Positions 5,289-11,395 of a DNA stretch of 24,624 nucleotides are shown piece by piece. A model generated the notes under the pieces. The model saw only the letters and a list, made by a program, of their open reading frames with translations, was not told the DNA's origin and did not search any database. The position numbers were made by a program, and so were the translations under genes. This DNA comes from an uncultured Clostridia bacterium (lineage in GTDB: Bacteria; Bacillota; Clostridia; Oscillospirales; Oscillospiraceae), in NCBI GenBank assembly GCA_937890525.1, contig CALADI010000026.1, positions 1 to 24,624 on the forward strand, written 5' to 3'. Positions within the stretch are counted from its first letter, which is position 1. Each line of letters opens with the position of its first letter.

Positions 5289-5315
5289 AACTTCTGCACC
5301 ATTGGTGCAGAAGTT
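5289..5315. repeat. Perfect 12-bp inverted repeat with 3-nt loop
   Basis: AACTTCTGCACC (5289-5300), ATT, GGTGCAGAAGTT (5304-5315). No T run follows on the plus strand, so it is not a standard terminator for the hicB-like operon. On the minus strand a GATTTTTATT tract lies about 10 nt beyond. Its function is unclear. Confidence 0.75.
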
Positions 5316-5361
5316 CCGGCAGCGATCCAAACGAGGATGAAAATTTTCTCCGAAAAGGTAT

Positions 5362-5390
5362 TGACATAGGTATATACCTATGCTATAATG
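5362..5390 (+). promoter_or_regulatory. Consensus promoter whose spacer is a perfect palindrome
   Basis: TTGACA (5362-5367), 17 bp, TATAAT (5385-5390). CATAGGTATATACCTATG (5366-5383) is an exact 18-bp palindrome filling the whole spacer. It can be read as a strong promoter meant to be held off by a dimeric repressor, most simply the small protein encoded directly downstream. Confidence 0.85.
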
Positions 5391-5412
5391 GAATCACATA
5401 AAGAAAGAGGGT

Positions 5413-5604
5413 GTGGTCATCAGCGAACGTAAAGAAACACCGCAGCAGCGGTATGATAAAGCGCACACAGAGCGATTGTCCCTTAAACTTAACAGGGGCA
5501 CAGATGCTGATATCCTTAAGAAGCTGGCAAATGTGCCCAGCAAGCAAGGATATATCAAGGATCTGATCCGGGCGGACATCGCCGCCAATGACAAGAAAGT
5601 ATAA
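5413..5604 (+). CDS. Small lysine-rich protein, possibly a ribbon-helix-helix regulator
   Basis: A 63-aa protein (ISERKETPQQRYDKAHTERLSLKLNRGTD..., then ILKKLANVPSKQGYIKDLIRADI). The order basic N-terminus, one strand (ERLSLKLNRGT), helix (DADILKKLANV), SKQGYIKDLIRADI helix is what a ribbon-helix-helix (CopG/Arc-type) monomer looks like. I recall similar short proteins in integrative elements of gut Clostridia, with no assigned function. The GTG at 5413 is the only standard start, but its GAGG is only 2 nt away, so the exact start is uncertain. The promoter upstream has an operator-like palindrome, which would suit self-repression. No toxin partner follows. Confidence 0.65.
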   Translation: MVISERKETPQQRYDKAHTERLSLKLNRGTDADILKKLANVPSKQGYIKDLIRADIAANDKKV

Positions 5605-5615
5605 AAAACCGCCCA

Positions 5616-5639
5616 TACTTGTTCCCTTCGGAACAAGTA
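5616..5639 (+). terminator. Hairpin after the small regulator gene
   Basis: TACTTGTTCC (5616-5625), loop CTTC, GGAACAAGTA (5630-5639). The 10-bp stem lies 11 nt after the stop codon, but no T run follows, so it may act as an mRNA-stabilising or weak termination structure. Confidence 0.4.
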
Positions 5640-5662
5640 CAGGCGAAATTGTTCAAAGAATA

Positions 5663-5691
5663 TTGACATTTTACTGCGAGAGCGGTAAAAT
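5663..5691 (+). promoter_or_regulatory. Strong promoter with dyad spacer and no recognised gene downstream
   Basis: TTGACA (5663-5668), 17 bp, TAAAAT (5686-5691). TTTTACTGC (5669-5677) and GCGGTAAAA (5682-5690) form an inverted repeat around GAGA, again filling the spacer. No open frame with a proper start follows: the first ATG frames stop after two to seven codons. Confidence 0.72.
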
Positions 5692-6276
5692 AATAGAGAA
5701 AGAGGCAGATGTTCTGCTGACCGTTCCTCGGAGGATGTACAGATCCTTCAAAGAACCTTAATCAGGATCGATGCCAGTTCTGCCCTGCTCTACTTTTTCG
5801 GGGCAAGGATCAACACAGAGAATAATGGGTCTATCAAGCCCATGATCGGGCCAGAAAAAGACCCGCCTTACTACTGGTAATAGCAAGGCGGGTAAAGGCT
5901 TGTGACAAATGTTGCCGTTATCACAACAACATCTTAACAAACCAACACGGTTTTGTCAAGAGACAATTTGTTGTGACAGCGCAACCATAGCGAATCGAGA
6001 AGGCTGGTAGTCAGCCGATCAACGCCGTAACACCCCATTGCAGGAATGCTTGGAATGGTCATCCAAGGAGTGTAGCGTCTGACCAATCGACTGGTGAATC
6101 GCCCCAAAAGGGGTGTGCTCTGACCGCTGAGTGACGATAGTGATGTATCGGTCGCAGTAGGTTCTAGCAGAGAGACAAGTACTCCGATTCGTGTCTGTAC
6201 AGATCACAGCAAATTGAAATGTAATGACGCATTTCCTAGGTGCTGAGATCTTCAACACCTAGGAAATTTGTCGTTA
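5692..6276. other. Hairpin-rich stretch without a supported gene
   Basis: No credible coding frame is present on either strand. Many short inverted repeats are present: GCAGA/TCTGC near 5712, TGCCC/GGGCA near 5790, GGGTCT/AGACCC enclosing GCCC/GGGC (about 5827-5864), ACCCGCCTT/AAGGCGGGT (5861-5893), TTGTGA/TCACAA near 5905-5930, TTGTC/GACAA near 5955, GGCTG/CAGCC near 6010 and CTTGGA/TCCAAG near 6060. The 5861-5893 stem is followed on the minus strand by CTTTTTC and could terminate leftward transcripts. The stretch could be a structured RNA, the transfer origin of an integrated element, or scar DNA of past insertions. Confidence 0.4.
6231..6267. repeat. 12-bp inverted repeat next to the tRNA-Ser 3' end
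   Basis: ATTTCCTAGGTG (6231-6242) and CACCTAGGAAAT (6256-6267) with a 13-nt spacer, 9 bp beyond the tRNA CCA. No T run follows on the minus strand. It may slow RNA polymerase or mark the island boundary. Confidence 0.65.
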
Positions 6277-6368
6277 TGGCGGAGCAGGAGGGATTTGAAC
6301 CCTCGGTACCCTTGTGGGGTACACACGATTTCCAGTCGTGCCCGTTATGACCACTTCGATACTGCTCC
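6277..6368 (-). tRNA. tRNA-Ser (anticodon GGA)
   Basis: A 92-nt class II tRNA with encoded CCA. The acceptor GGAGCAG pairs with CTGCTCC, the discriminator is G, and the T-loop reads GTTCAAATC. The anticodon stem is CACGA/TCGTG with loop CTGGAAA, giving anticodon GGA (reads UCC/UCU). The long variable arm (GTACCCC..GGGGTAC type) confirms serine. Its 3' end faces the TA-rich island, which is the usual position of integrative elements. Confidence 0.96.
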
Positions 6369-6406
6369 GTGTTTTGTTTCGGCGTTCCGTGTCAGCCGAC
6401 TCCCAT

Positions 6407-6435
6407 ATAATACACGATTCTCCATCAATTGTCAA
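6407..6435 (-). promoter_or_regulatory. Promoter of tRNA-Ser
   Basis: On the minus strand TTGACA (6430-6435), 17 bp, TATTAT (6407-6412), about 40 bp before the mature 5' end. Confidence 0.82.
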
Positions 6436-6490
6436 GCACTATTTTTCATTTTCTAAAAAAATTATTTTGGCAGTCGATTCTTCATTTTGA

Positions 6491-6519
6491 TTGCTATTTC
6501 CTGCCGGATGCTTTATAAT
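6491..6519 (+). promoter_or_regulatory. Promoter of the 192-aa membrane protein gene
   Basis: TTGCTA (6491-6496), 17 bp, TATAAT (6514-6519). It is divergent from the tRNA-Ser promoter. Confidence 0.75.
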
Positions 6520-6549
6520 GAATCGTAGGTAGAAAATGGAGGTGTTACA

Positions 6550-7128
6550 ATGAAATTACCCCAGCCGGTTCGTTGTCAGATGCAGTTGGACGGTCGTTGG
6601 GCGCAGATTTCTGCAATTTCTATGGGATTATGCCTGTTTCTCCGGGCGGTATCCTATTTGGGGTTGACCAATCTCAACGATCTGAGCGGCTATCAGCTAT
6701 TCAGCCAGTTGATTTTTCCCATGGCTATTGCCATCGGATTTCTCGTCCTGCTCAAGGGTATCAATCTGAATTCCCCCTTCCTTCTTGGTGTGATGTGCGG
6801 ACTTTACGCTGTAGACTATCTTCTGGTGATGGAGCAAGGTGAGATCGTGTCCGCCGCATTGACTGCGGTGAACGCCGGGCTGTTCCTCGCTGTTGTGCTT
6901 GGCTTCCTTCAAGACAGCCGGTATGTGATGCTTTCAGGCGTAGTTTCTGTGGTGTATCGAGTCATTTTTGTGGATCTCATCGGGTATATCCTTCCCTTGT
7001 CTGATTGGTCGATCCGGGCATACTTGCCCATCCTTTCCAATCTGTTTGCCGTGGTGGCCATTGCTGCACTGGCTCCGGCACTTCAGCTCAGCCAGAGGAG
7101 AAAGCCCGAGCCGGAGGACGCCGATTAA
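6550..7128 (+). CDS. Polytopic membrane protein of unknown function
   Basis: A 192-aa protein preceded by TGGAGGTG. It has about six hydrophobic segments: ISAISMGLCLFLRAVSYLGL (residues 20-39), LFSQLIFPMAIAIGFLVLLK (about 50-69), PFLLGVMCGLYAVDYLLVM, IVSAALTAVNAGLFLAVVLGF, a segment around VMLSGVVSVVYRVIFVDLIGYI, and AYLPILSNLFAVVAIAALAPAL near the end, followed by a short charged cytoplasmic tail. No transporter or enzyme motif is visible and I do not recognise the family. It is monocistronic, with its own promoter and a strong terminator at 7191. Confidence 0.85.
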   Translation: MKLPQPVRCQMQLDGRWAQISAISMGLCLFLRAVSYLGLTNLNDLSGYQLFSQLIFPMAIAIGFLVLLKGINLNSPFLLGVMCGLYAVDYLLVMEQGEIVSAALTAVNAGLFLAVVLGFLQDSRYVMLSGVVSVVYRVIFVDLIGYILPLSDWSIRAYLPILSNLFAVVAIAALAPALQLSQRRKPEPEDAD

Positions 7129-7190
7129 ATCCATCCATGCAAAAATACTCGATTCATTCATATGCCATGGCTGGATCCCCTCTCAACTCA

Positions 7191-7232
7191 AACACCCCGG
7201 ACACTTCATTTTCAAGTGTCCGGGGTGTTTTT
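7191..7232 (+). terminator. Strong Rho-independent terminator
   Basis: AACACCCCGGACACTT (7191-7206) pairs perfectly with 7214-7229 over 16 bp with a 7-nt loop, then TTTTT. It lies between convergent genes. Confidence 0.95.
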
Positions 7233-7282
7233 CTGTTTTTCGGAATCGCAGGTATGCGTTGCCTGCAATGTGGGCTTTCTGC

Positions 7283-7735
7283 TCAGTCTGCCCCCATCAT
7301 GACGGGGATCTGGGAATAGTCCATCTGAGAACCATTGGCAAGGAAATAGATCCGATCATCCAGCAACAGAGCATAGTAGGACTCGCCCTCTTCATACACC
7401 AGTTGGCATAAATCTATGGCGTTTAATTCCTCATCGTAGAACATCTGGTCGATGGCTCTCAAATCCCCGGCGCTGCCATAGTGATTGGTCCCAAAGTCCG
7501 TATACTCCCTCCCATCAAGGGTGAAGGTAAACGAACTGCGGTAGTGCATTACCAGAGAAAAAAGCTCCGTCAGCTCAATGGATAGCTGGCATGTACCTTG
7601 CTTTTCTTTGTCTGCACGCAAGATGTCAGCATTGCCGCTGATCGCGTGCACACGGCGGATGGGAAAGAACAGGACTCCAATGACCACCACAGCGGCAACC
7701 GCGGTCGCCAGCAGCAGTTTTCTCTTCCTTGTCAT
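7283..7735 (-). CDS. Small membrane-anchored or secreted protein, function unknown
   Basis: A 150-aa protein. The N-terminus is KRK followed by a hydrophobic segment, LLLATAVAAVVVIGVLFFPI (residues 7-26), without a clear cleavage site, so an N-terminal membrane anchor with the rest outside is likely. The remainder is mixed alpha/beta with many aromatic and acidic residues (TFTLDGREYTDFGTNHYG; EGESYYALLLDDRIYFL). No enzyme motif is visible. The start follows GAAAGGGG. It sits 36 nt after the cytidylate-kinase-like gene and is probably co-transcribed with it. Confidence 0.75.
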   Translation of the reverse strand: MTRKRKLLLATAVAAVVVIGVLFFPIRRVHAISGNADILRADKEKQGTCQLSIELTELFSLVMHYRSSFTFTLDGREYTDFGTNHYGSAGDLRAIDQMFYDEELNAIDLCQLVYEEGESYYALLLDDRIYFLANGSQMDYSQIPVMMGAD

Positions 7736-7771
7736 CTGGCATCCCCTTTCCTGTGTGTAATGATCCGAGGA

Positions 7772-8392
7772 TCACTCCAAGGGCTTCTTGGAATTCTCGA
7801 TCATCTGGATCACCAAGTCCGCACAGTTCTCCACGCCCAAGGCGCTGGAGTCCAGACTGGCATGATAATTCTCTGCCATGCCCCATGTTCTGCCGGTGTA
7901 GTGCTGGTAATTGACTCTGCGGCGCTTATCCTTCTCGTTCAGACGGATCTCAGGACTCTTTTCCGACTCGCCGTAGAGCCGGACGATACGCTCGGCACGG
8001 AAAGCACGGTCGGCATAGATGTACACATTCAGAACATCTTCCCGATCTTTGAGAATATAGTCAGCGTTACGCCCAACGATCACGCAAGGCCCCTGCTCCG
8101 CCAGCTGGAGGATCACGCTGCATTGGATATTCCACAGAAAATCTGCTGTAGACAGACCATTCATCACACCGGGGACGCCCTGCGGCGCAAAGGCATAGGA
8201 CAGGCGGCTCATCCCGGGAGAGTGCTCGCCATTCTCTTCCACAAATTTGGGGGCAAAGCCCGATTCCAGTGCGATCTGATCCACCAATTCCTTATCGTAG
8301 AAAGGAATCCCCAGTTTGGATGCGATCATGCGGCCCACGGTGCGTCCGCCGCTGCCAAATTCACGGGAAATGGTAATGATTCTTTTTTCCAT
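7772..8392 (-). CDS. Cytidylate-kinase-like family protein
   Basis: A 206-aa protein of the Cytidylate_kin2 type common in Clostridia. The N-terminus ITISREFGSGGRTVGRMIA (6-24) holds the variant P-loop of this family (SREFGSGG instead of GxxGxGKS/T), followed by LGIPFYDKELVDQIA. VIVGRNADYIL (about 104-114) and VYIYADRAFRAERI match the NMP-kinase core strand and LID region, and RVNYQHYTGRTWGMAENYHASLDSSALG is the family's C-terminal substrate block. It is distinct from the housekeeping Cmk, and its true substrate is not known. The start is supported by AAGGAGG. Confidence 0.9.
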   Translation of the reverse strand: MEKRIITISREFGSGGRTVGRMIASKLGIPFYDKELVDQIALESGFAPKFVEENGEHSPGMSRLSYAFAPQGVPGVMNGLSTADFLWNIQCSVILQLAEQGPCVIVGRNADYILKDREDVLNVYIYADRAFRAERIVRLYGESEKSPEIRLNEKDKRRRVNYQHYTGRTWGMAENYHASLDSSALGVENCADLVIQMIENSKKPLE

Positions 8393-8432
8393 ACGAATGA
8401 CCTCCTTGCGTTGGCAATGGGTTTACGCTTTT

Positions 8433-8461
8433 AGTATAGCGCTATGCACAAGAAATGTCAA
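8433..8461 (-). promoter_or_regulatory. Promoter of the cytidylate-kinase-like gene
   Basis: On the minus strand TTGACA (8456-8461), 17 bp, TATACT (8433-8438). It lies 40 bp before the ATG and downstream of feoB. Confidence 0.82.
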
Positions 8462-8507
8462 TTCCCAACCGTACAATATGGATGCAATCTATAAGTTTTT
8501 CCTTCCC

Positions 8508-10604
8508 CTAAACCAAGCCAAACGCTCTTGCCGTCCATGTGGTCATCAGGCACAGGATCACACCTACTATGGTGGGCAGCAGCGCCCCCACCAGCGTCCA
8601 TTTCCAGCTCCCCGTCTCCTTGCGGATGGTCAGCAGCGTAGTGGAGCAAGGCCAGTGGTTCATCGAAAAGATCATGGTATTCAAAGCGGTGAGCCATGTC
8701 CAGCCATGATCCGTCAGCAGGTTCCGCATGGCGGTCAATTCCCCCACCTCCATCAAAGATCCCTGCGCCAAATATGCCATAGTCAAAATAGGCAGAACGA
8801 TCTCATTGGCGGGAAATCCCAGAATAAACGCCATTAGGATCGCACCGTCCAATCCCATCCACCTGGCAAAGGGGTCAAGCGCCCCGGAAAAGGACTCCAG
8901 CAGAGTAACCCCACCCAAGGATGTATTGGCCAACACCCACAAAATCAGCCCTGCCGGTGCAGCCACCACCACCGCCCTGCCAAGGACAAACAAAGTCCGG
9001 TCAAATATGGAGCGAACCAGAACTTTACCCAACTGCGGCGGTCGGTAAGGCGGCATTTCCAAGGTAAATGAAGACCCTGTTCCCCGAAGCAAGGTGACAG
9101 ACAGAAATTTAGTCATCAGAAAGGTCATACCTACCGCAAGCAGGACTGCCCCCGTCACTACAAGTGCGGTGCGGAATGATCCGCCCATTGCCCCTGCCGC
9201 TCCACCGAAGAACATGGCTCCAAGGGCGATCAGTGTGGGAAATCGACCGTTGCAGGGAACGAAGCTGTTGGTTAGGATCGCCAGCAGCCGCTCCCTCGGA
9301 GAATCGATGATCCGGCACCCCACCACCCCTGCCGCATTGCAGCCAAAGCCCATACACATACACAGCGCCTGCTTGCCGCAGGCATTGCAGCATTGGAATG
9401 GCTTATCCAGATCGTAAGCCACCCGGGGCAAATACCCGGCATCCTCCAGCAGCGTGAACAACGGAAAAAAGATCGCCATAGGCGGCAGCATCACCGACAC
9501 CACCCATGCCATCACCCGGTACACCCCATGCACCAGCGCTCCATAGAGCCACCGGGGTGCACCGACGGCAAGGAACCAATCGGTCAGACGATCCTGAACC
9601 CAGAAAAGCCCAGCAGACAAAAGCTCCGACAAATCATTGGCTCCCACGATGGTGATCCAGAAGATTCCCGCCAACAGCGCAAGCATCACCGGGTAGCCTG
9701 TGCGCCTGCTGGTGAGCAGAGCGTCCAACCTTCGGTCTAAGCCGGAATAGGCGGGCTTCTGACGATGTACCGTCTTCTGCCCAATCTCCTCTGAACGGTG
9801 CACCAGTGCAGATACAACAGCATCTTTTAGATGTTCCGGGCATGTAAATCCCCCATCTGCCAGATGCTTGTGCGCCCGCTCCAGCGCCGTCTGAACCGGT
9901 TCATTGTCCAATGGATCTACACCTAAAAAATCCCGGATCCCTTTCAGAAGTCCCGGATCCGGGTCCAGCAGCTTCAGGCTCAGCCATCGGCTTGAAATCT
10001 GATGCTCACAAATGGGATCCAACGCCGGCTCTACGATTGCAATGGCGTCCTCAATTTCCCGAGCATAGACCACCTGAGCCGGATCATTCCCCTCCGGCAT
10101 GCCATCCAAAGCCGCCAGAAGCGCTGACAGGCTCTTTTTCCTCCGTGCCGCCGTACCAACCACCGGAACACCCAGCTCCCGGGAGAGAGCTCCCAAATCG
10201 ATGCAGATTCCCTTTCTTTTGGCCTCATCCATCAGGTTCACGCACACGATCACATTGGATGTGATCTCCAACACCTGCAAAACCAAGTTCAGGTTCCGTT
10301 CCAGACAAGTGGCGTCGCACACTACGACCACACCATCCGGCGATCCGAAGCAGAGAAAATCCCTTGCGATCTCCTCCTCTTGGGAGTGGGCCATAAGGGA
10401 ATATGTCCCTGGGAGATCCACCAGTTCATAACTGTGAAGTGCTGTTTCGCATATTCCCCGTGCGTTGGATACCGTTTTGCCCGGCCAGTTTCCGGTATGC
10501 TGACGCATTCCGGTCAAAGCGTTAAACACCGTGCTTTTTCCCACATTGGGATTTCCTGCCAGCGCGACGATCTTACGATCCTCCGGCGCTCTGCGATTAT
10601 CCAT
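8508..10604 (-). CDS. feoB: Ferrous iron transporter FeoB
   Basis: A 698-aa GTPase-coupled Fe(II) permease of the inner membrane. The N-terminal G domain has G1 GNPNVGKST (17-25), G2 around TGNWPGKT (37-44), G3 DLPGTYS (63-69) and G4 NLMD (123-126), followed by a helical NFeoB region. The C-terminal half has the gate motifs and about eight membrane helices, including CNACGKQALCMCMGFGCNAA and the conserved NSFVPCNGRFPTL. Length is normal for Gram-positive FeoB. ATG 10604 is preferred since AGGGGG lies 7 nt before it and the product then begins just ahead of the G1 motif. It starts 14 nt after feoA. No feoC is present. Confidence 0.96.
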   Translation of the reverse strand: MDNRRAPEDRKIVALAGNPNVGKSTVFNALTGMRQHTGNWPGKTVSNARGICETALHSYELVDLPGTYSLMAHSQEEEIARDFLCFGSPDGVVVVCDATCLERNLNLVLQVLEITSNVIVCVNLMDEAKRKGICIDLGALSRELGVPVVGTAARRKKSLSALLAALDGMPEGNDPAQVVYAREIEDAIAIVEPALDPICEHQISSRWLSLKLLDPDPGLLKGIRDFLGVDPLDNEPVQTALERAHKHLADGGFTCPEHLKDAVVSALVHRSEEIGQKTVHRQKPAYSGLDRRLDALLTSRRTGYPVMLALLAGIFWITIVGANDLSELLSAGLFWVQDRLTDWFLAVGAPRWLYGALVHGVYRVMAWVVSVMLPPMAIFFPLFTLLEDAGYLPRVAYDLDKPFQCCNACGKQALCMCMGFGCNAAGVVGCRIIDSPRERLLAILTNSFVPCNGRFPTLIALGAMFFGGAAGAMGGSFRTALVVTGAVLLAVGMTFLMTKFLSVTLLRGTGSSFTLEMPPYRPPQLGKVLVRSIFDRTLFVLGRAVVVAAPAGLILWVLANTSLGGVTLLESFSGALDPFARWMGLDGAILMAFILGFPANEIVLPILTMAYLAQGSLMEVGELTAMRNLLTDHGWTWLTALNTMIFSMNHWPCSTTLLTIRKETGSWKWTLVGALLPTIVGVILCLMTTWTARAFGLV

Positions 10605-10618
10605 GTTCCTGCCCCCTA

Positions 10619-10858
10619 TCATATCCGTTCCACCATGATGCTGCTGCAATCCTTTCTGCGAATGGCGATCACAGCGCCCCGGATCAAAAATGCGCTGGGA
10701 TCTCCCATAGGACTCCTTCCAACGCACTGGATTTTTGCCCCGGGGATCAAGCCGATATCCAGCAACCGCCGACGCATCGCTCCCTGTGTCGCCAGACGCT
10801 GAATCTCTGCCCGCTGCCCGGGCAGGAGCCTATCCATCGTCATTTCATGGCTTTTCAT
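10619..10858 (-). CDS. feoA: Ferrous iron transport protein FeoA
   Basis: A 79-aa SH3-like cytosolic partner of FeoB. It has LLPGQRAEIQRLATQGAMRRRLLDIGLIPGAKIQ split over residues 10-45, with the classic RRLLDMGL.PG motif, then PMGDPSAFLIRGAVIAIRRKD. ATG 10858 has GGAGGGG 7 nt upstream. It is the first gene of a two-gene feoAB operon. I saw no certain promoter or iron-regulator box in the 130 bp before it. Confidence 0.94.
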   Translation of the reverse strand: MKSHEMTMDRLLPGQRAEIQRLATQGAMRRRLLDIGLIPGAKIQCVGRSPMGDPSAFLIRGAVIAIRRKDCSSIMVERI

Positions 10859-11189
10859 ATGTCCACCCCTCCCAGTATCCTGCAAAAATCTTTCGGCAAT
10901 ATGCTATTCCGCCAGAGCGCAGGATGTTCCTTCAGCTATGGGAGGATCCAAAGGGTCTGCACGACAAAAGGGCTTCCGAAGACATATCATGACTCCGAAA
11001 ACCCTTTTTATCATATAGAACGAAATGTTAGAAGAAAAATGGATAGGAATCGTCTCTCATACTGCGATTCAAAATCTCATAAAAAACAGAAATAATAGAT
11101 ACCCACATATGATGAGCCACTCCGCTTTGGTAGCCACGGAGGTAGCCAAGGCAAAACAGGACAGGATTTTACGATTCAAAAAAGCTAGA
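10859..11189. other. Intergenic stretch without a supported gene
   Basis: It contains the upstream region of feoAB. An imperfect hairpin, AAAAGGG..CCCTTTT (about 10967-11008), is followed by a short T run on the plus strand, with no plus-strand gene before it. Nothing else is recognisable. Confidence 0.45.
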
Positions 11190-11225
11190 AAAAAGCCCCG
11201 TTTCGCAACGAAACAGGGCTTTTTA
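11190..11225 (-). terminator. Terminator of tRNA-Thr
   Basis: On the minus strand AAAGCCCTGTTTCG, loop TTG, CGAAACGGGGCTTT (one A-C mismatch), then a T run. It starts right at the tRNA 3' end. Confidence 0.9.
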
Positions 11226-11301
11226 TGGAGCTAGTGACCTGACTCGAACAGGCGACCTTCTCATTACGAGTGAGATGCACTACCGACTGTGCTACACTAG
11301 C
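11226..11301 (-). tRNA. tRNA-Thr (anticodon CGT)
   Basis: A 76-nt tRNA with encoded CCA. The acceptor GCTAGTG pairs with CACTAGC, the discriminator is U, the T-loop reads GTTCGAGTC, and the anticodon stem TCTCA/TGAGA holds loop CTCGTAA, giving CGT (reads ACG). Confidence 0.96.
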
Positions 11302-11311
11302 AAGCCTCCAC

Positions 11312-11340
11312 AGTATATCAGCAAAACAAGAAAAAGTCAA
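11312..11340 (-). promoter_or_regulatory. Promoter of tRNA-Thr
   Basis: On the minus strand TTGACT (11335-11340), 17 bp, TATACT (11312-11317). Confidence 0.8.
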
Positions 11341-11357
11341 GTCGAAATTCCGGAAGG

Positions 11358-11390
11358 AAAGGCAGACCGTGATCGCCACGGCCTGCCTTT
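11358..11390 (-). terminator. Terminator-like hairpin after pyk
   Basis: A 14-bp stem (11358-11371 with 11377-11390, one mismatch) and a 5-nt loop, followed on the minus strand by CTTTCCTTCC. The U tract is weak, but it lies directly after the pyk stop codon. Confidence 0.65.
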
Positions 11391-11395
11391 GGTAA

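Noticed and set aside
6019..6258. Leftward 79-aa frame in the hairpin-rich stretch
   Set aside because: No ribosome-binding site, no protein-like composition, and it spans several short hairpins.
1..6276. Chromosomal integron cassette array, suggested by many TA genes
   Set aside because: No integron integrase, genes on both strands, and I could not find recurrent attC-like sites between the modules.
1..6276. Duplicate of the tRNA-Ser 3' end as the far attachment site
   Set aside because: I looked for the acceptor and T-arm sequence elsewhere in the island and found no copy. The far boundary, if any, is outside the window.
7598..8434. Rightward 278-aa frame
   Set aside because: It lies opposite the well-supported anchored protein and cytidylate-kinase-like genes and is a codon-bias shadow.
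11025..11234. Rightward 69-aa basic frame before tRNA-Thr
   Set aside because: It reads through the tRNA terminator and lacks a promoter and ribosome-binding site.
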